DNA from: an uncultured Croceitalea sp.
GTDB lineage: Bacteria; Bacteroidota; Bacteroidia; Flavobacteriales; Flavobacteriaceae
Direction of reading: 5' to 3'
Assembly (NCBI GenBank): GCA_947503285.1
Contig: CANNDD010000002.1
Coordinates: 620,001 to 684,000 of the forward strand
Length of the DNA stretch: 64,000 nucleotides
Part shown: one piece after another, positions 8,692-17,992 of the stretch
How the letters are laid out: each line of letters begins with the position of its first letter
How positions within the stretch are numbered: position 1 is the first letter of the stretch
Notes under the pieces: generated by a model
The model's input: the letters and a program-made list of their open reading frames with translations, nothing else
Databases searched by the model: none
Told to the model about the DNA's origin: nothing
Program-made: the position numbers and the translations under genes

Positions 8692-9453
8692 TTAAAATTT
8701 TTTTAACAGTTTCAAATTCTCAGAGGGCATCCACCCTGTTTGGCCATCGGCGATTTTGATTTTTTGCCAATCATCCAAAGTTTCTAAAACATTGACTTTG
8801 GTACCTTCATGAAGTGTAAAGATTCGTTCACTACGTTTATTGGGTTCTGAGGTCACCGCTATTTCCCTAGAAAAGACTATTGCCGGATTATCTTGTTGAA
8901 ACCTTTCGAATTGTAAGTAAGCGAAAGCAATCGAAGCGATGCAAATTACAATGGCAATGATGCTAAGGATAAACGAAATTCTTTTCTGGGTTGCCCCCAA
9001 CAGGCTATAATAGGCGATGTAGGCGATTACAAATGCCATGGTCATGGCAATGGCCAAATAGGCCCATTGTTCAAAAGTCAAAAGGGCAATAGTGGTGTCA
9101 TAAAATTTGGCAAAAGCCGTTTGGGGCATTTCTTCAATAGCATCGAGCCTCATATTTTGGGCGTACCCCAAATTGTTCTTTATCTCTTCATCATTGGGGC
9201 TTAACAATAGGGCCTTTTCGTAGTAATAGATACTTGGCCCAATTTCATTCTTTTTGTAAAAGGCGTTGCCAAGATTAAAATAGAGTGCTGCGGAGTGCTG
9301 GTTATTTTCAAGAATTTTTTCGTACAGTTCGATTGCCTTTTGAAATTCCCCATTATTATACGCTTCGGTGGCCTTTTCGAACAAAGTGTTGTTTTGGCCG
9401 AAAACACCAACGTAGAGAAACATCAATAACGCCGTGAGAAGCAATCTTTTCAT
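8692..9453 (-). CDS. batE: BatE: TPR and SH3 domain aerotolerance protein
   Basis: Membrane protein of 253 residues. It has a signal peptide (residues 1-19), TPR repeats from about 22 to 105 (EAYNNGEFQKAIELYEKILE is the first), two transmembrane helices at roughly 128-150 and 160-182, and a bacterial SH3 domain from 190 to the C-terminus (VLETLDDWQKIKIADGQTGWM). This order matches BatE of Bacteroidetes, the last gene of the batABCDE set. Bat proteins form an envelope complex linked to oxygen or stress tolerance. The SH3 domain may bind peptidoglycan or another Bat protein. It lies 66 nt after batD. Confidence 0.85.
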   Translation of the reverse strand: MKRLLLTALLMFLYVGVFGQNNTLFEKATEAYNNGEFQKAIELYEKILENNQHSAALYFNLGNAFYKKNEIGPSIYYYEKALLLSPNDEEIKNNLGYAQNMRLDAIEEMPQTAFAKFYDTTIALLTFEQWAYLAIAMTMAFVIAYIAYYSLLGATQKRISFILSIIAIVICIASIAFAYLQFERFQQDNPAIVFSREIAVTSEPNKRSERIFTLHEGTKVNVLETLDDWQKIKIADGQTGWMPSENLKLLKKF

Positions 9454-9519
9454 TTGTACATATTATTTATGGGCACTATCAGGGATTTACGGATGTTGTT
9501 TTTCTGGCTCATCAATTTT

Positions 9520-11307
9520 TTATAATTGCTTGTCTATCAAAGAAATTACCTGACTTGCCCTTTCATAATCTTGCTGCATCTGAACATCGGTGAACGGACT
9601 GTAACGAGCCATTTCACAGTTCTTCAATAAACTGATAAACTGGGCTATCGTTTCTTCTGAAATAGTTCTTTCTTGTAATAGTGTCGTAATCTTTTCTTTG
9701 CTGAACTCTGAGGTTTTTATTTTGAGCTTGGCCTTTAAGTAATTGTGCAATCCTTTTTCCAAGGCTACATAAAAATTCGCCTCATTATTTAGCTCTTTTT
9801 TAGCCGTTGACAAGTATTTTTTAGCCAACCTATTCGCTTTTTTAAGCCTGTTGCCCTCAACATCATCAGCATTTATCCTGCGTTGCTTTCGGTACAATAC
9901 AAACAAGGGAATAAGTAGTAAAGGGCCTAAAAGCAATGCAAAGAAACGAGTCGAACCAAAAAAGTAATTCGCACCTATTTTCGTCAAGTTGGGGGTTACC
10001 TTAATAAAATGGAATTGCTTACCGGTCTGAACGGCAATTTTTTGATTTCCAGAAATACCGTTGTCCGAAGTACTAGAAGCATCCGTGGGGCCCTCTAATA
10101 CATTGACCGTGATCTCGTCGGATTCAAGGGTATTGTACGTACCTGTTTTCGGGTTAAAATAACTAAATGATATACTGGGTATCGGATACTTACCCCTATA
10201 AGCTGGCACAATCGTATAATTGTTCGTGATTTTGCCTTGCATTCCAGAAATAGTCGTTCGAACACTTTCATCAAATTCAGGTTCATAAACTTCTAAGGCA
10301 CTTGGCAGTTCAGGTTTGGGCAGTTGAAACAATTTAAGGTTACCTTTTCCTGAAACCTCGACAATGGCCTGTAATGATTCTGAGGCATTCAATGAATTTT
10401 TACTCGTTGTGACCGAGAAATCAAATTCACCTACCGCACCGCCAAAATCGACGGGTCTTCCTTTTTCTGGCAGTGGTTTTACATTCAAGGTCCTACTACC
10501 AGCTGAAACGGTCTTACTTGCCTGGGTATAGATTTTTCCACCAAAAAAATCGCGTCTATTCGTAGGGACATCCACATATACTTCAAGCGATAACGGTTCA
10601 ATATTCAGCTTTCCTGATTTTTGGGGATATAACACAACCCTTTTTAAGATGACACTGCGATAGGGTTTCCCTTGATATGTTGAATTTGTGGTATTGTATT
10701 TTGTGACGGGAATATCTTGACTCCAGAAGTTATTATACTTTGGGCTGTCTACGGGCCTAAAGTTGGTTACGGAGATGGACGGACTTATATATAGTTTGTA
10801 AACCACCGTAACCGCCTCATTCAAATAAGGATTTCCTTTAGAGACTTCTGCCACCAAATGCAAATTTTCATCGGCGATATCATCGGCGGACTTTGGGGCA
10901 TTCGGATTGGCCACTGCCGCCGTAACCGTGATGTCTTTTGGTAAGGTTTTATAGGTTTCACCATTGATTTCAATGGTCGCTTGACCAATTTTGAAATTAC
11001 CCTTGGTCTGTGGCTTTAAAATGTATGAATACGATTTTGAAAAACTGCGTTTGCCATTGATCCATGAAGAACTAATAGACTGCGATGGCCCCATGACAAC
11101 CTTAAAACCGCTGAAATCAGGCGGACTAAAATTATCACCATCTTTATTCATGGTAAATTCGACACGTAGACGTTCATTAACGCCGAGTTTTTGCTTGCTA
11201 AGCTTTACCTCAAAGTTTACTTCAGTGTTTTCTTGTGCAAAAAGCGGGGTCGCCCAAATTAAAATTGGGAGGAACCACCATAGTTTTTTGTACAATTTCC
11301 CTTGCAT
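9520..11307 (-). CDS. batD: BatD family protein
   Basis: 595 residues: a signal peptide (to FAQE near 25), a long periplasmic region made of beta-rich BatD repeats (for example VTVVYKLYISPSISVTNFRP), a transmembrane helix near 455-475 (FFALLLGPLLLIPLFVLYRK), and a cytoplasmic helical tail of about 110 residues. The layout matches the BatD/oxygen-tolerance family. Its ATG overlaps the batC stop as TAATG, which indicates translational coupling. BatD probably scaffolds the VWA proteins BatA and BatB on the periplasmic side. Substrates or partners are not shown by the sequence. Confidence 0.88.
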   Translation of the reverse strand: MQGKLYKKLWWFLPILIWATPLFAQENTEVNFEVKLSKQKLGVNERLRVEFTMNKDGDNFSPPDFSGFKVVMGPSQSISSSWINGKRSFSKSYSYILKPQTKGNFKIGQATIEINGETYKTLPKDITVTAAVANPNAPKSADDIADENLHLVAEVSKGNPYLNEAVTVVYKLYISPSISVTNFRPVDSPKYNNFWSQDIPVTKYNTTNSTYQGKPYRSVILKRVVLYPQKSGKLNIEPLSLEVYVDVPTNRRDFFGGKIYTQASKTVSAGSRTLNVKPLPEKGRPVDFGGAVGEFDFSVTTSKNSLNASESLQAIVEVSGKGNLKLFQLPKPELPSALEVYEPEFDESVRTTISGMQGKITNNYTIVPAYRGKYPIPSISFSYFNPKTGTYNTLESDEITVNVLEGPTDASSTSDNGISGNQKIAVQTGKQFHFIKVTPNLTKIGANYFFGSTRFFALLLGPLLLIPLFVLYRKQRRINADDVEGNRLKKANRLAKKYLSTAKKELNNEANFYVALEKGLHNYLKAKLKIKTSEFSKEKITTLLQERTISEETIAQFISLLKNCEMARYSPFTDVQMQQDYERASQVISLIDKQL

Positions 11308-12194
11308 TACCAGTCCTTTTCGTTTTTAATTTTGGCACCTTTGACTTTTTTGGCCTCCATTTTTTCTTGAACCTTACGTTCTTCATTCTGCATGGCCTCT
11401 AATAGGTTCTGAATTTGCTGCTTAGATAGCTGATTTGGCCGGGGCTTTTGCTTTTCCTCTTTTTTATCTCCTTCGTTGGGCTTTTGCTTCTCTTCTTTCT
11501 TTTCTTTACCATCACCCTCTTTATTCTCTTCAGGCTTCTCTTTGCCCTTATCGCCCTCGTCACCTTCATCTTTATTTTGGTCATCTTTTTGATCACCTTC
11601 ATTGTCTTTTTCGTTGTCGCCGTCTTGGTTTTGGTCTTGATTTTTTTCCTTGTCGTCTTTGTTGTCTTCGTTCTTTTGATCGTCTTGATTCTGATCGTTC
11701 TTCTGCTCGTCTTGTTGTTTTTTGAGTAATTCTTTGGCCAATGCTAGATTATATCTGGTCTCATCATCATTAGGGTTGTTGCGCAGCGATTGTTTGTAAG
11801 CCTCAACCGCTTTTTCATATTCTTTATTCTTCATAAAAACATTGCCCATGTTATGATAGGCTTTATGCTTTACCGGTTTTTCTTCAGCTTTTTCACCTGC
11901 TTGTTTAAAGCGGCCAAAAGCTTCCGTATAGCTTTCCCGATTGTAATAGGCACGCCCTAGGTTGTAAGGTGCCACTGCATTTTCACTGCTCTTTGAGATT
12001 GCCTTTCTGTAGTTGCCCTCTGCATTGATGAAATCATTTTGTACCAAGGTCTCATTAGCCTCGTAGGTTAGGTTCTTAGATTCGCTAAGTGCCTTTTCCG
12101 CCAACTTTTGGGCCTCTTTATCTTCTTGGGCATTTACGGTCATTGCAAAAGCCGCAATAACGATTACGGTAAATATCTTATGCATCATGTTCAT
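11307..12194 (-). CDS. batC: BatC: TPR protein with charged low-complexity tail
   Basis: 295 residues with a signal peptide (MMHKIFTVIVIAAFAMTVNA), three TPR-like units between about 35 and 160, then about 90 residues almost entirely of D, E, K, N and Q (repeated DQN, DKE and EKQKP patterns), and a short basic C-terminal helix (QIQNLLEAMQNEERKVQEK). The gene overlaps batB by 17 nt and batD by 1 nt, so translation is probably coupled. The charged region looks like a flexible, repeat-expanded linker and is likely to vary in length between strains. The alternative start is the ATG two codons downstream. Confidence 0.85.
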   Translation of the reverse strand: MNMMHKIFTVIVIAAFAMTVNAQEDKEAQKLAEKALSESKNLTYEANETLVQNDFINAEGNYRKAISKSSENAVAPYNLGRAYYNRESYTEAFGRFKQAGEKAEEKPVKHKAYHNMGNVFMKNKEYEKAVEAYKQSLRNNPNDDETRYNLALAKELLKKQQDEQKNDQNQDDQKNEDNKDDKEKNQDQNQDGDNEKDNEGDQKDDQNKDEGDEGDKGKEKPEENKEGDGKEKKEEKQKPNEGDKKEEKQKPRPNQLSKQQIQNLLEAMQNEERKVQEKMEAKKVKGAKIKNEKDW

Positions 12195-13221
12195 TAAACA
12201 AATTCAACTTTTTTAACCATCGTGTTTTACGATCCAAAAGGAAAATATCTAAAAATAGAAATAAAAGGCCTAAGCCTAAAAACCACTGAAACTGGTCTTT
12301 GTACTCTGCAAATTGTTTGGCCTCAAATTCTTTTTTATCCATTTTATTGAGTTCTTCCTTAATAAACTCAACGGCCTCTTCGGTATTTGAACCGTTGATG
12401 TACATACCATCCCCTTCATCGGCGATTGCAGCAAGAACGGCCTCATTGAGTTTTGTGATGACCACCTCTCCTTGACTGTTCTTTTTTAAACTTTCAACAA
12501 CACCTCTGCGTTTGATAGGTATTGGGGCACCTTTGGCCTTACCTACCCCTATGGTATAGGTTTTTATACCATTTTCGACGGCATTTTCAACAGCTTGGGT
12601 GGTCGTGCCTTCAGAGTGATCCTCACCGTCTGAAATGATAAAGAGCACCCTATTGGTCTGCTCCTCATCATTATAAAATGTTGTGGCCAGTTCTATTGCC
12701 GAGTTAATGGCCGTACCTTGTGACGAGAGCATATCGGTATTCATGCTTTGTAAAAACATTTTTGCCGCTCCGTAATCGGTTGTGATTGGTAGTTGCGGAT
12801 AGGCTTGCCCGGCATATGCAATGATTCCGATTCTATCACTTGCGAGTTGATTGATGATTTCAGAAACCAGTCGCTTTGCCTTTTCCAATCGATTGGGGGC
12901 GATATCTTCGGCAAGCATACTCTTTGAAACATCTACCGCAAAAACAATATCAACACCTTCACGCTTCACGGTTTCCAGTTTGGTGCCGATTTTAGGATTT
13001 ACCAGTGCAAGAACCAAAAAACTTATTCCTAATATGAGAAATAGAAGCTTTAATGTAGATTTGAATTGAGAACGTTCAGGGGCAAGACGTTTCAATAGTC
13101 TTGCGTCTGCAAATTCTTTCTGCTTACGCTTCCTCCAGAATTGTAAAAAAAGAAAAAACACCACTATCACCGGGATGATTCCCAGAAAGTAGAAGTAAAA
13201 TTTTTCGTCAAATTGAACCAT
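12178..13221 (-). CDS. batB: BatB: membrane VWA-domain protein
   Basis: 347 residues with two N-terminal membrane segments (about 8-25 and 55-78), a von Willebrand factor A domain from 90 to 290, and a C-terminal transmembrane helix (QWFLGLGLLFLFLDIFLL). The metal-ion-dependent adhesion site is intact: DVSKSM (DxSxS), the threonine of SSQGTAI, and the aspartate of ISDGEDHSEG. It is paired with batA 4 nt upstream. BatA and BatB are thought to form a VWA heteromer acted on by the MoxR ATPase encoded upstream. Confidence 0.9.
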   Translation of the reverse strand: MVQFDEKFYFYFLGIIPVIVVFFLFLQFWRKRKQKEFADARLLKRLAPERSQFKSTLKLLFLILGISFLVLALVNPKIGTKLETVKREGVDIVFAVDVSKSMLAEDIAPNRLEKAKRLVSEIINQLASDRIGIIAYAGQAYPQLPITTDYGAAKMFLQSMNTDMLSSQGTAINSAIELATTFYNDEEQTNRVLFIISDGEDHSEGTTTQAVENAVENGIKTYTIGVGKAKGAPIPIKRRGVVESLKKNSQGEVVITKLNEAVLAAIADEGDGMYINGSNTEEAVEFIKEELNKMDKKEFEAKQFAEYKDQFQWFLGLGLLFLFLDIFLLDRKTRWLKKLNLFNEHDA

Positions 13222-13225
13222 TTAT

Positions 13226-14224
13226 TTAGATAAAACTTTTAAATACCGTTGTTCTTAAGCCCCATTCCAAGAAAAGCAAAAGGCCTGCCAAAAATACCAA
13301 TGGCCTGAACATCTCTTCATATTTATAATACTTGAATTCTTCAATTTCCGTTTTTTCCAGCTTATTGATCTCGTTGTAGATCTCTTCGAGTTTTTCATTG
13401 TCGGTAGCCCTAAAATATTGACCTCCGGTAACTTCAGCTATATTTTTCAATAATTTTTCATCAATCTCGACTTGACGCATGCCATATTGAAATGTGCCAT
13501 CCCGTTTATATGCAATTGGGGTTAGGGCATTTCCATTTGTACCCAGACCTATAGTGTATGTTTTGATATCGTATTCCACTGCTAGATCAGCAGCCGTCTG
13601 GGGCTCTATAAAACCAGAATTATTCACCCCATCCGTCAAAAGTATGATGACCTTGCTTATTGCCTTACTTTCTTTTAGACGGTTGACTGAGGTCGCAAGT
13701 CCCATGCCAATCGCAGTACCGTCTTCCAATTGGCCATAGGTGATTTCCCGTAGTGCGCCTAAGACAATCGACTTATCACTCGTAATAGGGGTTTTGGTAT
13801 AGCTTTCGCCGGCATAGGCCACCAAACCTATTCGATCACTTGGGCGTTGTTTGATAAAATCGGAGGCTACCTCTTTAAGCGCGGATAGTCGATTCGGTTT
13901 TAAATCGCGTGCCAACATACTTGACGAAACGTCAATTGCCATGACGATGTCAATTCCTTTCGTAGTCTTTGTTCGAGTTGAGATATCTTCAGTCTGTGGT
14001 CTGGCCAAGGCCGTGATGATCGCAGCAAGAGCCAATAAACGTAATACGAATAGTAAGGGTTTTAATTTGGGTAAGATGCTAGTACTTTTAAACCCTTTGA
14101 TACTTGATATTTTAAGTGAGGCGACTTGTCCTTTTCTGGTAAGTATATACCAAAGTATGGCTGCCGGAAGCAATAGGAGCAACCAAAAGAATTGTGGATT
14201 TGCAAATTCTATATTGTCAAACAT
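13226..14224 (-). CDS. batA: BatA: membrane VWA-domain protein
   Basis: 332 residues, the paralogue of BatB. There are N-terminal transmembrane segments near 10-28 and 58-78, a VWA domain with a complete MIDAS site (DVSSSM, then EDGTAIGMG, then LTDGVNNSG), and a C-terminal transmembrane helix near 305-325. Its start codon overlaps the stop of the preceding gene as TAATG, so translation is probably coupled. It shows the usual Bat order, batA before batB. Confidence 0.9.
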   Translation of the reverse strand: MFDNIEFANPQFFWLLLLLPAAILWYILTRKGQVASLKISSIKGFKSTSILPKLKPLLFVLRLLALAAIITALARPQTEDISTRTKTTKGIDIVMAIDVSSSMLARDLKPNRLSALKEVASDFIKQRPSDRIGLVAYAGESYTKTPITSDKSIVLGALREITYGQLEDGTAIGMGLATSVNRLKESKAISKVIILLTDGVNNSGFIEPQTAADLAVEYDIKTYTIGLGTNGNALTPIAYKRDGTFQYGMRQVEIDEKLLKNIAEVTGGQYFRATDNEKLEEIYNEINKLEKTEIEEFKYYKYEEMFRPLVFLAGLLLFLEWGLRTTVFKSFI

Positions 14225-15885
14225 TAGGCCTGGGTTTTTACATTGACCGAAGCCAGTATGCGTTCAACAATGTTTTCTGCGTAATCGTCACCGTCTAACC
14301 AAGTGATTACAATCTGTTGCATGAATCCTTTGCCACCAAAACTAAGCACGGCGTATTTACCTCGAATCAATTCTGATGATTCAGGAATTTTGAATTTACC
14401 ACTGCCAAATGTCTTTAGCCCCTGCACGCCTGCTTTGGTGAAAAATTCTTCTTGTTTGGTAATGATGTTTCGGGCACCTTGTTGTTCAAAAGACTTGAGT
14501 AATTGCTCAATGGGTTTTTCAAAGTCAGGGTCATTGGCCTCTGCAAAAGTAGTTGATGTCGTAAGTACGGTAAAGAGGCCTACGGCACTTCGGTACCCAA
14601 ATACCTGTACTTCTTTGATACTCTCCCTGACTTCTGGAGGAAGTTCTACTTCTTGCCTCAAAAGTACCTTGGGAGTCTCAATCTCAACTGGCGGAAACCC
14701 GTAAGAACTAGCTACCCACTCTTTCTCCAACAACTCTTTTGTCGGGTGACCGAATACGGTATCCTTGACGTATTCAAAACCATAATAGCCCACTGCACTT
14801 ATCGTGGCAATGAGCAACAATCCTGCAAAAGACGCGGCGGCAATCCAAACACGTTTCCGTTGTTTTTTTCTTGCCAGTTCTTCTAAATACGCTTCATCAT
14901 GAAGTAATTCTTCAACCGTTGGTTCTGGCAGTGCCTCTTTGGTCTTAACGACAATATTTTCCACCAGCTTTCGATCTTCCTCAGCAACCGATGTGGGTGG
15001 CTTTGATTTGGCAAATTTTACCAAATCCGCCGTTTTTAAGACTTTTTTAAACTGTGTAAGGGTGTCATCCTCTATTTTTAACTCACCGGCATCTTTTAAA
15101 AGCTCTAATTTTTGGATCAGTTCATCGGTCGTACTTTCCAAGGCTGACACATGGGCGTCTTCCTCAAGATAAGAGCGTACTATTGAAGTGAGTTCAGAAT
15201 AGTATTTTTTGTACTCGTCTTGAATGAGGTATCTTGAGTTTTCGAGCTCTTTTAATTGTAGAAGTGCCCTGTCATAAGGTGGCAACAAAGCTACTTTTTC
15301 CTCTTCCGTCAAAGGTTTTTTTCTAAGGAAAAACCAATATACCAAAGCACCGATTAAAAGTAATCCCAAGAATATCCATAAGAGTGTTTTCCACAATTTT
15401 GCATTATTCCTTTCGACTTCGATCAGTGGTTTTATGTCGTACAGTTTTTGCTTGGTGGTATCCACGACCACATCAGCAACTTTAATGTTGAAGGAATCCG
15501 TAAAAAAAGGGGCCTCATTAATGGCGATACGTTGCGGTGGTATGGTATAGGCTCCGCTATCAAATTGTGTTAAGGCATATATGCGCTGCAAGGTAATCCT
15601 ATCCTTGTTCTTCGAAGTGTCAATTTTTAAGGCCTCTACCATTTCCAAAGGTGAAAAGGTTTGGTCTTCTGGAAAGTAGACGATATTAAGCGAGTCGGTT
15701 TCTACAGTTATCTTATAGTTGATCTGTTCCCCGATTCTGATAGTTGAAGTATCGATCTGTGCGGTGACCCTCGAATTTTCTTGTGAGGAGACCCCAACGG
15801 AAAAAACTAGGAGGCATAAGCCGATACCAAGCCTTATGGGCTTGGTAAGCTTTTCGATACCATATTTCAAACCGTTACGTTTCAT
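14224..15885 (-). CDS. Two-TM protein of the Bat operon (DUF4381/BatD-like)
   Basis: 553 residues. A hydrophobic segment near 18-35 (LGIGLCLLVFSVGVSSQ) looks like a signal peptide after a short basic N-terminus. Residues 36-160 form a BatD-like beta domain (IRIGEQINYKITVET, YTIPPQRIAI). Transmembrane helices lie near 165-190 and 350-375, flanking a cytoplasmic helical region with RSYLEEDAHVSALESTTDEL, as in DUF4381-type proteins. The C-terminal 170 residues are an extracytoplasmic domain with no match I recognise. It sits between the DUF58 gene and batA, the usual position for a DUF4381-like gene in moxR operons, but the extra C-terminal domain makes it longer than that family. Confidence 0.7.
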   Translation of the reverse strand: MKRNGLKYGIEKLTKPIRLGIGLCLLVFSVGVSSQENSRVTAQIDTSTIRIGEQINYKITVETDSLNIVYFPEDQTFSPLEMVEALKIDTSKNKDRITLQRIYALTQFDSGAYTIPPQRIAINEAPFFTDSFNIKVADVVVDTTKQKLYDIKPLIEVERNNAKLWKTLLWIFLGLLLIGALVYWFFLRKKPLTEEEKVALLPPYDRALLQLKELENSRYLIQDEYKKYYSELTSIVRSYLEEDAHVSALESTTDELIQKLELLKDAGELKIEDDTLTQFKKVLKTADLVKFAKSKPPTSVAEEDRKLVENIVVKTKEALPEPTVEELLHDEAYLEELARKKQRKRVWIAAASFAGLLLIATISAVGYYGFEYVKDTVFGHPTKELLEKEWVASSYGFPPVEIETPKVLLRQEVELPPEVRESIKEVQVFGYRSAVGLFTVLTTSTTFAEANDPDFEKPIEQLLKSFEQQGARNIITKQEEFFTKAGVQGLKTFGSGKFKIPESSELIRGKYAVLSFGGKGFMQQIVITWLDGDDYAENIVERILASVNVKTQA

Positions 15886-15886
15886 T

Positions 15887-16753
15887 TTATCCCCTGCGTT
15901 TAAAATAGCCCAATAACTTTTTCACATAGCTTTCATCTACCCTACAACTTAATACCCCACTACCTGACTTGGCGAATGCATCATTGAAATAATCGACCCG
16001 TTCCATGTAATACTTCCAATACTCATGGCGTATTTTTTTTGAACCGGTATTTACCAATTGAACGGCACCTGTTTCAGCATCTTGAACTTGTATCATTCCT
16101 AAATTCGGAATATACTCCTCCTTTTCATCATACACCCGTACTCCGGTAACATCATGTTTATTACCGGCAATACGCAAGGTGTTGGCATAGTCATCGGCCA
16201 AAAAATCAGATAGCACAAAGACAATCGCCTTTTTTTTCATTACGTTTCTCAAGAATTTTAAAGCCTCGGCGATATCCGTTTGGTGATTGTTGGGCTCGAA
16301 CTCCAAAAGTTCCCTAATGATACGTAGCACATGGCTTTTACCTTTTTTCGGAGGTATAAAGAGTTCTACTTCATTGGAAAATAGGATAAGGCCTACCTTA
16401 TCATTGTTTTGCAAGGCCGAAAAGGCCAAAGTAGCCGAGATTTCAGTGATGACCTCTTTCTTGAATTGATTGGTGGTGCCAAAAAGTTCTGAACCACTTA
16501 CATCTACCATCAACATCATGGTCAACTCGCGTTCTTCTTCGAAAACCTTGACAAAAGGTTCGTTATATCTTGCAGTGACATTCCAATCAATGGCCCGAAC
16601 ATCATCCCCAAATTGATATTGGCGTACCTCGCTAAAAGTCATACCGCGCCCTTTAAAGGTGGAATGGTACTCACCCCCAAAGACATGATCAGACAAACGT
16701 CTGGTCTTTATTTCGATTTTCCGTACTTTTTTAAGTAGCTCTTTTGTATCCAT
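15887..16753 (-). CDS. DUF58 domain protein of the MoxR/Bat operon
   Basis: 288 residues, cytoplasmic. The DUF58 signature is clear: RGMTFSEVRQYQFGDDVRAI followed by DWNVTARYNEPFVK. It is followed by a VWA-like fold with MLMVDVSGSELFG carrying a DxSxS metal site, and FVLSDFLADDY later. These proteins act with MoxR ATPases, probably as adaptors between the ATPase and the membrane VWA proteins. The gene lies 78 nt after moxR and 1 nt before the next gene. Confidence 0.9.
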   Translation of the reverse strand: MDTKELLKKVRKIEIKTRRLSDHVFGGEYHSTFKGRGMTFSEVRQYQFGDDVRAIDWNVTARYNEPFVKVFEEERELTMMLMVDVSGSELFGTTNQFKKEVITEISATLAFSALQNNDKVGLILFSNEVELFIPPKKGKSHVLRIIRELLEFEPNNHQTDIAEALKFLRNVMKKKAIVFVLSDFLADDYANTLRIAGNKHDVTGVRVYDEKEEYIPNLGMIQVQDAETGAVQLVNTGSKKIRHEYWKYYMERVDYFNDAFAKSGSGVLSCRVDESYVKKLLGYFKRRG

Positions 16754-16831
16754 TTGGCTCAGTAAACACTAATTCGTATCCAGTAAACAATATGTAGATT
16801 TAAAATTGCCCGTTGTCTACTGATAACTGAT

Positions 16832-17833
16832 TTAAGGTACCTCAACCTCGTTTACAATCTTGTTTATGATTTCTTCAGAAGTAATATTTTCGGCCTCGGC
16901 CTCATAGGTTATTCCAATTCTATGGCGCAAAACGTCGTGTACTACGGCGCGAACATCCTCAGGAATCACATATCCCCTTCTTTTGATAAAGGCATAACAT
17001 TTCGAGGCATTGGCAAGGTTGATACTACCCCTCGGCGAGGCACCAAAACTGATAAGGGGTTTTAAATGTTCAAGATTATACTTTTCAGGATAACGGGTTG
17101 CAAAAATGATATCAAGAATGTATTTCTCGATCTTCTCATCCATGTAAACCTCACGAACCGTTTGTTGGGCGCTTAATATTTGCTTTAACGAAACCACGGG
17201 TTTAATAGGCTCGTTAGCTCCCCTCAAATTTTGTCTGATAATCAATTGTTCCTCATTCAACTTGGGGTAATCGATTACTGTTTTCAACATAAAACGATCG
17301 ACCTGGGCTTCAGGTAATGGATACGTACCTTCTTGCTCTACAGGGTTTTGGGTGGCCATTACCAAGAACGGGGGACTAAGTTTAAAAGTTTCGTCACCGA
17401 TAGTCACCTGTTTTTCCTGCATCGCCTCTAAAAGGGCCGATTGTACTTTGGCAGGTGCCCTGTTTATTTCGTCGGCCAACACAAAGTTGGCAAAAATCGG
17501 TCCTTTCTTTATAGAAAAATCATTTTCCTTTATGTTGTAGATCATGGTTCCTACTACATCGGCAGGTAACAAATCAGGAGTGAACTGAATTCTACTGAAA
17601 CTTCCCTTCACAGCTTTGGCCAACGTGTTTATGGCCAAGGTCTTCGCCAAACCGGGCACGCCTTCCAATAGAATATGGCCTTGCCCGAGCAAACCAATGA
17701 GCAGACGCTCTACCATATGGTTCTGACCTACAATGGCCTTGTTCATTTCCGTGGTAAGTAAGTCAATAAAAGCGCTTTCTTGTGCTATTTTCTCATTTAC
17801 CGCGCTAATGTCTATTGTAGTATTTTCTTCCAT
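16832..17833 (-). CDS. MoxR-family AAA+ ATPase
   Basis: Chaperone-like ATPase of 333 residues that remodels VWA-domain partners. The Walker A motif is GVPGLAKT at 58-65, Walker B is FVLADEINRAP, and sensor 1 is ATQNPVEQEGTYPLPEAQVD; arginine-finger and sensor 2 regions follow (SFGASPRGSINL). It is the first gene of the long minus-strand unit moxR, DUF58, the two-TM protein, batA, batB, batC, batD, batE. The upstream 159 nt also serve the divergent aldo/keto reductase gene. No clear minus-strand promoter was identified there by eye. Confidence 0.93.
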   Translation of the reverse strand: MEENTTIDISAVNEKIAQESAFIDLLTTEMNKAIVGQNHMVERLLIGLLGQGHILLEGVPGLAKTLAINTLAKAVKGSFSRIQFTPDLLPADVVGTMIYNIKENDFSIKKGPIFANFVLADEINRAPAKVQSALLEAMQEKQVTIGDETFKLSPPFLVMATQNPVEQEGTYPLPEAQVDRFMLKTVIDYPKLNEEQLIIRQNLRGANEPIKPVVSLKQILSAQQTVREVYMDEKIEKYILDIIFATRYPEKYNLEHLKPLISFGASPRGSINLANASKCYAFIKRRGYVIPEDVRAVVHDVLRHRIGITYEAEAENITSEEIINKIVNEVEVP

Positions 17834-17930
17834 AGGAAAATCGTATCGTAACTTGTTTATTTACTTAAGTTTTTAAAGAAGTGCAAAATGAAAATTAATT
17901 TAAAATCGGGCTGTTAATTATTGGTTAAAA

Positions 17931-17953
17931 AAACCGCGCAAGCCTTAGATTTA
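17931..17953 (+). promoter_or_regulatory. Candidate flavobacterial sigma-A promoter
   Basis: TTG at 17931-17933, a 12-nt A-rich/GC-mixed stretch and more (12 nt short of the -7 box overall), then TAGATTTA at 17946-17953, one mismatch from TAnnTTTG. The TTG-to-box gap is short (12 nt) compared with the usual 17-23, so the -33 match is doubtful; the -7 box itself lies about 40 nt upstream of the aldo/keto reductase ATG. Confidence 0.3.
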
Positions 17954-17992
17954 TGAAGAGTTTAAGGTATTAATTTTATATTTTCACGACAT

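Noticed and set aside
11435-11729. Long leucine/phenylalanine-rich open frames on the plus strand
   Set aside because: They are the mirror of the charged low-complexity tail of BatC; codons for D, E, K, N and Q read as hydrophobic residues on the other strand.
17931-17953. TTG plus TAGATTTA as a full promoter for the aldo/keto reductase gene
   Set aside because: The TTG is only 12 nt from the box, too close for the usual 17-23; kept in the feature list only as a weak candidate because the -7 box alone is good.
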